From JAGVWJ01 sp964588555 (GTDB lineage Archaea; Micrarchaeota; Micrarchaeia; Anstonellales; Bilamarchaeaceae): DNA of 14,439 nt. The first letter of the stretch is position 1, and each line of letters starts with the position of its first letter. Positions 12,739 to 14,439 of this stretch are shown here, in pieces. The stretch covers positions 1 through 14,439 of the forward strand of contig CAZPPT010000019.1 in NCBI GenBank assembly GCA_964588555.1, given 5' to 3'. The notes under the pieces are model-generated. The model was not told the DNA's origin and made no database searches. It was given only the letters and a program-made list of their open reading frames with translations. A program made the translations under genes and the position numbers.

Positions 12739-13650
12739 ATGTTTGCCAATCTACGCATCCATACGGACTCGCGTCCTCGGACGCTTGAACTACCAAAGTC
12801 CTTTTTTACCTTTCTGAGGCGCGAACACCGGCGCGTACGTGAGCTCTCACTTATGCCAGGGGAAACGCTCCAGGCGGATTCGTTAAAAAAGCGGTTTATC
12901 CTCTTTGATCAGGGTAGTGCTGAACTTGTTGTTTGTGCGTTGGAGGAAGAGGCTCGCCTTGAAAACAAATTCAAGGTGCTCCTCAAGGCCCTTCTGCGTT
13001 CGTCCGGGCTTATTGTGCTTGATCATTCCACGAGGTCTGTGTCGTACACGATTTTTGATCCGGTTCCATGGCGCCAGAATCCGAATGTTACTGTCGAATC
13101 GCTCCGCGCGCTCCACCGCGATTTTCCGTCTGATGCCCGCCTGCAGCTTGTCGGGGTTGCAGCACTTACCTATGCCGGACATGGAGTTACCGGTACGCCG
13201 TTGTTCAGCAGGAAATTTATGCGCGATGAGGATTCGCTTTTGGATGTGGGGCCCCTTGAACTTTCCACGTTTCTCTCCTGCGACATCCCTGTGTTCTACC
13301 GAGGTTCACGCCAGACCGAATTTATCCCACTTATCGAAATAGAATCATTTGTTAAGTTTGACTCATATGTCCGTTCCAGGGTATCTGGACAGAAACCGTC
13401 AGTGCACCTTCTTCTTGTAGGCAGGGCCGGCCCTGAGAACCTGCCTACGGTAAGCGCATGGCGCCTTACAGAACAAGCCCAACGTGAAGAACGCCTTGTC
13501 CAGGGCACCCTCGTGGATTTTTATGGCTATTGTGGACCGGACCCGATCGGCTTGTGGCCTGCCTTCTTTCAGAAACGCCTCATGGGCAGGGTTGTCGAGC
13601 GCGTCCCAATTTCAATTACCGATGATGCCACGCATTTCTTTTTAAAATAA
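12739..13650 (+). CDS. Uncharacterised 303-aa protein
   Basis: I do not recognise the family. The product looks soluble and cytoplasmic: no signal peptide and no clear membrane span. The N-terminal part (about 15-95) is basic and contains a helix-rich region with RRVRELSLMPGETLQADS, then LLKALLRSSGLIVLD. The middle (100-215) has mixed strands, including SVSYTIFDPVPW and a LQLVGVAALTYAGHG stretch. The last third (215-303) has SVHLLLVGRAG, then a charged segment and VDFYGYCGPDPIGLWPAFF, with VPISITDD near the end. ATG 12739 fits leaderless initiation. The stop at 13648-13650 is 18 nt before the pyrF start, so expression may be partly coupled, although pyrF has its own TATA box. No link to pyrimidine synthesis can be seen in the sequence. 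Confidence 0.83.
   Translation: MFANLRIHTDSRPRTLELPKSFFTFLRREHRRVRELSLMPGETLQADSLKKRFILFDQGSAELVVCALEEEARLENKFKVLLKALLRSSGLIVLDHSTRSVSYTIFDPVPWRQNPNVTVESLRALHRDFPSDARLQLVGVAALTYAGHGVTGTPLFSRKFMRDEDSLLDVGPLELSTFLSCDIPVFYRGSRQTEFIPLIEIESFVKFDSYVRSRVSGQKPSVHLLLVGRAGPENLPTVSAWRLTEQAQREERLVQGTLVDFYGYCGPDPIGLWPAFFQKRLMGRVVERVPISITDDATHFFLK
13417..13448. repeat. Perfect 9-bp inverted repeat enclosing a 12-bp palindrome, inside the 303-aa gene
   Basis: GTAGGCAGG (13417-13425) pairs perfectly with CCTGCCTAC (13440-13448). The loop contains most of the palindrome AGGGCCGGCCCT (13423-13434). It is coding sequence, so chance is possible, but the local hairpin would be stable. Confidence 0.5.
13639..13648 (+). 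promoter_or_regulatory. TATA box for pyrF
   Basis: TTTTTAAAAT is centred about 26 bp before ATG 13669 and overlaps the end of the 303-aa coding sequence, so pyrF can be transcribed as a leaderless mRNA. Confidence 0.5.
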
Positions 13651-13668
13651 GTCCTTGAACATATCCTC

Positions 13669-14439
13669 ATGAAATTTCTTGATTATGCAGAGCAAGTAAA
13701 AACAATCCTTTGTTTTGGCATTGACCCGGTCATGGAAAAGATTCCCCCTGGTGAAGTTGTTTCTTATTTTGCTGAAATAACCGATACCCTTCTTGATGAA
13801 AAACAAATTGCGGCAATAAAGCCAAACTATGCGTATTTTGCGCAATACGGCTTTGACGGCTTACATGCGCTTAAAACGATTTGCGATCGATACAAAAACA
13901 AAGTCCCGATCATCCTGGACGGAAAACGCGGCGATATCGGGAAATCAAGTGATGCGTACGCGCGAGAGCTTTATGGTTTCTGGAAAGCGGATGCGGTAAC
14001 TGTTTCACCGTATATGGGAAGCGACAGCGTTAAACCGTTTTTACGCGATGGAAAACTGGTTTATATGCTGTGCCGCACGAGCAACGCGGGTGCGAGCGAC
14101 TTTCAGGAACTTAAGGTCGGAAAGAAATTTTTATACGAATTAGTTGCTGCAAAAGCGCTTGAGTGGAATACCGGTTTAGTAGTTGGTGCAACGAGCGATT
14201 CGATCAAACGAATTGTAAAAATAACTAAAAATAAATCGCCTCTTTTGATTCCAGGAGTCGGTTCCCAAGGCGGGGATTTGGAGATGGTGCTTGAGGCGAT
14301 CAAATCAAACCTTGCGATACACCGTATCAATGCTTCATCTTCAATTGCGTATGCATATGAAAAGCACGGCGGAGCGCCACCGGACGCGGCGCTTAAGGAG
14401 GCATACACGCTAAACGACGTGATCAGGCGCTATTTTTAA
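13669..14439 (+). CDS. pyrF: Orotidine 5'-phosphate decarboxylase (type 2 subfamily)
   Basis: It decarboxylates OMP to UMP, the last step of de novo UMP synthesis, in the cytoplasm. The 256-residue TIM-barrel product shows FGIDP (Asp19), IKPNYAYFAQYG (Lys51), the catalytic DGKRGDIGKS motif (Asp84, Lys86, Asp89), DAVTVSPYMGSDSVKPFL, VVGAT and the phosphate-loop GVGSQGGD (196-203). These fit the type 2 PyrF subfamily (about 260-280 residues). Near the C-terminus, where many decarboxylases have an SR or GR pair whose Arg binds phosphate, it reads NASSSIAYAY without Arg. The gene is complete and its TAA ends at the window edge. No Shine-Dalgarno site; a TATA box lies 26 bp upstream. pyrG lies about 13 kb away in this window, so the two genes are not in one operon. 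Confidence 0.95.
   Translation: MKFLDYAEQVKTILCFGIDPVMEKIPPGEVVSYFAEITDTLLDEKQIAAIKPNYAYFAQYGFDGLHALKTICDRYKNKVPIILDGKRGDIGKSSDAYARELYGFWKADAVTVSPYMGSDSVKPFLRDGKLVYMLCRTSNAGASDFQELKVGKKFLYELVAAKALEWNTGLVVGATSDSIKRIVKITKNKSPLLIPGVGSQGGDLEMVLEAIKSNLAIHRINASSSIAYAYEKHGGAPPDAALKEAYTLNDVIRRYF

Noticed and set aside
1..14439. CRISPR array, tRNA, rRNA or intact insertion sequence
   Set aside because: No regularly spaced direct repeats, tRNA-like cloverleaf, rRNA core sequence or transposase motif was recognised on either strand; this was by eye only.

Overview
The window looks archaeal. The evidence is: TATA-type boxes about 25-29 bp upstream of start codons (leaderless transcripts) for most first genes; GTGAT-type Shine-Dalgarno sites on genes inside operons or with a 5' leader; a tandem Lrp/AsnC regulator; and a YjbQ gene. 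Small tightly packed genes, a bacterial-type GAPDH and many unrecognised proteins would suit a DPANN-like lineage, but that placement is inference.

Layout. 1-748 (+): C-terminal glutaminase half of CTP synthase, cut by the left edge. 775-2289 (+): a 504-aa protein with a transglutaminase-like Cys/His/Asp signature, convergent with and overlapping by 21 bp the next block. 2269-6793 (-): a probable envelope cluster read right to left: an MscS channel, a 712-aa mostly disordered protein, and two paralogous lipoprotein-like proteins. 6837-7535 (-): a gene graveyard holding a DUF6766-type membrane protein remnant with two in-frame stops, a 54-nt perfect-arm palindrome inside it, and frameshifted membrane fragments. 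7654-8316 (-): a duplicated PRC-barrel protein. 8523-9524 (-): type I GAPDH with a changed cofactor-selectivity position. 9584-10009 (-): a small exported or lipoprotein-like gene with no ATG, GTG or TTG start, apparently starting at ATT. 10052-10521 (-): a RHH/RelE toxin-antitoxin pair with a perfect 9-bp inverted-repeat operator around its TATA box. 10558-11175 (-): an unrecognised 205-aa protein, divergent from the next gene. 11269-12700 (+): tandem Lrp-YjbQ operon. 12739-13650 (+): unrecognised 303-aa protein. 13669-14439 (+): orotidine 5'-phosphate decarboxylase, ending exactly at the right edge.

How the genes may work together: PyrG and PyrF sit at opposite ends and belong to pyrimidine nucleotide synthesis (UMP from OMP; CTP from UTP). 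The MscS cluster probably acts at the membrane in osmotic or envelope homeostasis. The centre (6.8-11.2 kb) is accessory in character: decayed genes, a toxin-antitoxin pair, an orphan gene and bacterial-looking families. No tRNA, rRNA, CRISPR array or complete insertion sequence was recognised.
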